A stretch of DNA of 64,000 nt from Mallotus nudiflorus. Its lineage: Eukaryota > Streptophyta > Magnoliopsida > Malpighiales > Euphorbiaceae. Position 1 is the first letter of the stretch; each line of letters opens with the position of its first letter. The DNA is taken from positions 372,001-436,000 of the forward strand of contig CANTUR010000848.1 of NCBI GenBank assembly GCA_947683625.1, written 5' to 3'. Of the stretch, positions 60,690 to 64,000 are shown piece after piece. Made by a program: the position numbers and the translations under genes. Under the pieces are notes generated by a model. It made no database searches. It worked only from the letters and a program-made list of their open reading frames with translations, and was not told the origin of the DNA.

Positions 60690-61984
60690 TAGACGACGGG
60701 GTTTAGCGCGTGTCCAAGATTTTAGCAACCGCAACATTGTTTGAGCTCAAGGCTCTAGAGAACACACTAACCACTGTCACAAAGACATGGCGTGGAGATG
60801 AGGAGTCTCCACCCAGGGTAATAACTGGGACAAATCGAAAAGGTAGTACTCGATTCTCTAAAAGAAAGCTAGCACCACAACTAGGAGATTCTGGATACAG
60901 AATACCAACTTCTTTCAGTCTTGTGTTCATTTAGAATTACTCTATGAATTACTATCTTATTCTCTATTTACATGCAATTTCATATAAACCCAAAACAATA
61001 AACTCCAAGGCAAACTAGTCATGAAATATACAAGTAAATAATGCATTCAATAAATCACATATTCCCTAAGTTAGTCTAATTTACATGGATTTTAAATAAA
61101 TGAGCTAAATCTACTTGTTTTAATTTATATATAAACCTAAAGACCTAATTCCTTTTGATTTTAATTAAATGAACTTATCTACTAATTTTAATAAAAGTGG
61201 GCCTAATTCTACAAATTATGGAATATTTAAATTAGTGGGCCTAATTCTACATGTTTTAATTCTAAGGTGATCTTAAATCTACAAATTGTGAAAAAAGCTT
61301 AAATTAAGTGGGCTAAGTCTAAATTAATTAAATTAAATTAGGTGAGCATATGTCTAATTAACTAAATGGGCCTAAGGATATTTCTAACCTAAAATCTAAT
61401 TAATTTCTCACCCGGCCTCCTTTTTCCTTCTTTTCCTACGCTTTTCTTCTTCTTCCTCCTCCCTACTGCTTCCCTTCATTTCTTTTTATACTAGAACCAG
61501 GAAGCCTAATCCTAATCCTAATGTGATTTTAATTCCTAAAGTGTATTTAGAAATTTTAAACCGGGTAGGATTGAGTTAATTAGGAAGTTTAAACCAATTA
61601 AAACACTGAATTGAAAATAATTAGAAATAGGAAAAAACAGAAGAATTCAATTCTGATCGGGATTGTGCAATTCTGATCGAAATTATATAATCCCAATTGG
61701 AATTATTGTAATTTCGATCAGAATTACATAATTCCAGTTGAAATTATGGAATTCCGACACATTTTCTTTTTTTTTTTTAACATTTAATTACAAAAAGGCC
61801 CCCGAAAAAATTTAACTTTTGCAACTAGGTCCTAAAAAGAAATTTGCAATTTAGTCCCTGAAAATATTAAATCCTTCCTTTAAAAGCCCTTAGAATTTTT
61901 TAAAGATCAAGTATCGAAGACATTTTCATCACTGAAGTCCTTTGCTGTATCCATAACATATCATCCCAAAATTGGGTGTCTACA
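60690..61984 (-). repeat. 3' LTR of gypsy element 3, about 1.3 kb
   Basis: In element direction it starts TGTAGACACCCAATTTTGGG at 61984, a start common in plant gypsy LTRs. The far end is not sharp: the Sirevirus gag stops near 60690 and the LTR end there seems mutated (CCCCGTCGTCTA). It contains a palindrome at 61669-61725. The open frames at 60703-60934 on both strands lie within this LTR and are not taken as genes. Confidence 0.7.
61669..61725. repeat. Perfect 17-bp palindrome arms in the LTR of gypsy element 3
   Basis: Arms AATTCTGATCGAAATTA (61669-61685) and TAATTTCGATCAGAATT (61709-61725) with a 23-bp spacer that is itself partly palindromic (CCAATTGG). Related TTCYGATYG motifs flank it. 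Confidence 0.9.
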
Positions 61985-61997
61985 GTTGCCCCCCTTT
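61985..61997 (-). other. Polypurine tract of gypsy element 3
   Basis: On the minus strand AAAGGGGGGCAAC immediately before the LTR start TGTAGACACCC. Confidence 0.75.
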
Positions 61998-62142
61998 GTC
62001 ATTGTTTGCTTGACAAATTGCGGCATTGCGGCAAAGAAAAATAGCACCCAATTTCTAAATTGAAAGTTAGGGTACTTACCTGCTCCTTGAAGTCTCTGCT
62101 TATGAATTTTCTATACTTGGATGTACAGCATTTCAAATGACA

Positions 62143-62893
62143 TATCATACTCGGTCGTATGATATTGATTATACTCGGTCGTATAACCTTGGGTGAATGA
62201 AACACATTATACTCGGCGTGCAATGTTTGACTACATTCGGATGTATAAGATTAAAAAAAATTACATCATACTCGGTCGTATGATGTTGATTATACTCAGT
62301 CGTATAATCGATTGAGGATACATTGCACTTGGTCATACAATGCTAACTACACTCGATCATATAGTTTGTTTTAAAAAGGAACATCACACTCGGTCGTGTG
62401 ATGCTGATTATACTCGGTTGTATAATCGATTGAAGGTACATTGCACTCAGTCGTACAATACTGACTGCACTCGATCATATAGTCTATTTTGATAAGGAAC
62501 ATCACACTCAGTTGTATGATGCTGATTATACTCAGTCGTATAATTAATTGAGGATACATTACACTTGGTCATACAATGCTGACTACACTCGGTCGTGTAG
62601 TTTTTTTTGATAAGAAACATTATACTCGGTCGTATGATGCTGATTATACTTGATCGTATAATTGATTGAGGATACATTGCACTCGATCATACAATGCTGA
62701 CTACACTCAGTCGTATAGTATATTTTGATAAGAAACATCACACTCGGTCATATGATGCTGATTATACTCGGTCGTATAATCGATTGAGGATACATTGCAC
62801 TTGATTGTGCAATGCTGACTACACTCAGTCGTATAGTCTGTTTAATAGACATCACACTCGGTCGTATGATGTTGATTATACTTGGTCGTATAA
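62143..62893. repeat. Array of 26 hairpin units with common loop, 118-bp higher-order period
   Basis: Each unit of about 30 bp is a near-perfect inverted repeat around the 6-nt loop TCGGTC (variants TCAGTC, TTGGTC, TCGATC). Four stem types follow in fixed order: A CATCAYAC/GTRTGATG, B ATTATAC/GTATAAT, C CATTGCAC/GTGCAATG, D GACTACAC/GTRTAGTC. The order A-B-C-D holds for six and a half rounds. The anchor before stem B (GCTGATTATACTC or GTTGATTATACTC) occurs near 62285, 62403, 62521, 62639, 62757 and 62871, giving 118 bp and a last step of 114. The array lies about 150-900 bp from the polypurine tract, between the antisense PMD gene and the LTR. Open frames across it (62371-62677) are by-products of the repeat. 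Confidence 0.92.
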
Positions 62894-63755
62894 TTGATTG
62901 AAGATACATTGATAGTTTTAACAATTCCCTAAATCGCTAAACTATAAAGCTTTACAATCTAGGACTAAATTGCAAAGTATCAAATAGACCTAAATGTAAA
63001 TGAAAGTTGAAGGACCAAATAGGATATTTTTCCCTTTATATATTTCATTCCTTCTTTTTCTGATCCATATTCTCTTTTTCCTATTCTTCTTCTCTTTTTT
63101 CTTTTTCATTTTCTCTTGATTTTCAAATTTTCTCTTTTCAATTAAACTCTCATCCGACATCTGATTTTGGATCTGTCTGATCCTATGGCCTACCCATAAC
63201 GTAGGCTACGCGGGAGCAGTTCCAGGTAATCAGATCCCATCACTTTGCATCCAAATTTTCCCCAAAATGATTTAGGACTTCATGAAGATAAAGCGATATT
63301 TCCATTGACCCACTTACACCTCTACAGATGTTCTCAGGCTAGAAATGAGGCAAATTTCTTATCCCTGTTTTCAATTCTACAATAAACATATTAATTTTAG
63401 TATATAAAATTAATGTTTATATGCATGCAATTTAATGGACAAAGTAGATGTAAATTATGAAAAATTGACAAATTAAAATCAAAATGTGTTAAATTTCACT
63501 GAGATTTTCATCAGAAGTCTGAATTTCTAAATTGAAATCCTAGATTTTCAACCAGATTTCTTAAATTTCCAATTGGATATTAGGAAATCCGATTAGAATT
63601 CTGGATTTTCGATCGGAAATCTAGACTTATGATTTGATTTTTTAATTTTTAATTTTTTTTAAAGGTGATGTAAAATATTAGAAATTTAGGAAAGAAAATG
63701 ATCCTGTTGTTTTTGTATTATTTAAAAACCCCTAAAATTCTCAGGTTGTTTTCAC
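62894..63755. other. Spacer between hairpin array and PMD-coding part of gypsy element 3
   Basis: A pyrimidine-rich stretch at 63045-63125, then a G+C-richer stretch at 63160-63340 (CCTATGGCCTACCC; a frame with PITLHPNFPQNDLG) that may be an upstream exon of the antisense gene. At 63480-63640 there are several AGATTTYCGATYGGAAATCT-like palindromic motifs resembling those in the LTR. Confidence 0.4.
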
Positions 63756-64000
63756 TTGGCGCGAGAGTTGTTCCATGACTTGTTTGGAGAGGTAGCACAA
63801 CATGTCTGGGCATCTGGCTTTTGACGTTTTGTTACTGCTTTACCGACTGCTTGAGGTAGGTCAGATCACTATTCCCTTTTTACGCTTATCGAGAGATGGA
63901 TGGACACTACTCATACCTTCCACACACGAGTGGGTGAGCTGACCATTTCCCCGATGAGTTTTTCTGCCATTACCGGGATTGCATTTGGAGGTACCCCAGT
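63756..64000 (+). pseudogene. Plant mobile domain (PMD) gene, antisense to gypsy element 3, partial
   Basis: Opposite in direction to the retrotransposon. The frame ARELFHDLFGEVAQHVWASG (from about 63762) is followed, after a frameshift, by YRLLEVGQITIPFLRL and, after another, by LIERWMDTTHTFHTRVGELT (about 63885-63944), then ISPMSFSAITGIAFGGTP at the edge. RW-(x)-TTHTFH followed by GE-T-(x)-P and a TG-(x)-FGG block is the signature of PF10536, a domain carried by antisense extra genes of Tat-lineage elements and by some host genes. At least two frameshifts; it continues past 64000. The preceding TTCTCAG (63738-63744) could be a splice acceptor. Confidence 0.7.

Larger units (their letters stand above)
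60690..64000 (-). mobile_element. Ty3/gypsy (Tat-lineage) retrotransposon 3, 3' end only
   Basis: On the minus strand: an antisense PMD gene (63756 to beyond the right edge, plus strand), the hairpin array (62143-62893), polypurine tract (61985-61997), and the 3' LTR (61984 down to about 60690). It is inserted into the gag of the Sirevirus-like element. gag-pol and the 5' LTR lie beyond 64000. Confidence 0.75.

Noticed and set aside
60703..60934. Overlapping 74- and 75-codon ORFs on both strands
   Set aside because: They lie inside the LTR of gypsy element 3 near its end; no homology recognised.
62371..62677. Open frames across the hairpin array (repeats like IIRLSIISIIQLS)
   Set aside because: The frames exist only because the repeat lacks stops in one phase; the translation simply follows the 118-bp repeat.
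62143..62893. CRISPR-like array
   Set aside because: Plant nuclear context; no unique spacers between constant repeats, the variable parts are the palindromic arms, and there are no cas genes.

Overview
The window is nuclear DNA from a eudicot-like plant. The evidence is very AT-rich spacers, GT-AG spliced genes with plant homologues, and dense LTR retrotransposons and MITEs of plant families. The species cannot be named from the sequence. Only two host genes are well supported, both on the minus strand: the 5' part of a CLEC16A/TT9-type trafficking gene (240-5474, running off the left edge) and an intronless secreted nepenthesin-like aspartyl protease (35300-36697). Nearly everything else that can be recognised is mobile DNA, much of it nested.

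Layout. 1-5.5 kb: TT9-like gene with 13 recognisable exons, a GC-rich leader and an upstream 55-bp duplication. 5.9-8.4 kb: two non-autonomous inverted-repeat elements. 8.4-12.0 kb: AT-rich spacer with one hairpin. 12.0-33.6 kb: an ancient ~1.2-kb tandem duplication. Its first copy took a Harbinger-type MITE, a Mutator-type MITE and a decayed Ty1/copia element; the copia element was itself invaded by one clear solo LTR, one probable solo LTR and a complete but dead Ty3/gypsy element sitting in its 3' LTR. The second copy of the duplication keeps the empty sites, so the order of events can be read. 33.6-37.6 kb: spacer and the protease gene. 37.66-48.34 kb: a second gypsy element of the same family, with a solo LTR inside its antisense gene. 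48.3-55.7 kb: spacer with a Harbinger-like element at 51.2-52.6 kb. 55.8-60.7 kb: remains of a Sirevirus-like copia element. 60.7-64.0 kb: the 3' end of a third gypsy element that runs off the right edge.

How the parts relate. The three gypsy elements look like the Tat lineage: gag with a CxxHx4Hx4 motif, RT, an additional aRNH-type RNase H, a TGGCGCC-type primer site, and extra genes antisense to gag-pol between pol and the 3' LTR. In elements 1 and 2 the antisense gene has a Transposase_28-like N-terminal part and a coiled-coil C-terminal part, with intron-like gaps at matching positions. In element 3 the antisense gene carries a plant mobile domain (PMD). Two of the elements also have tandem arrays between the antisense gene and the polypurine tract: a 106-bp repeat in element 1, and in element 3 a run of 26 hairpins with a common loop and four stem types in strict order. 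The hairpin array and the spliced antisense genes are the most unusual content here.

Limits: everything was read by eye. Family calls rest on motif recognition, exon boundaries on splice consensus and phase, and element ends on TG/CA ends, TIRs and target duplications. All retroelement reading frames seen here are broken.
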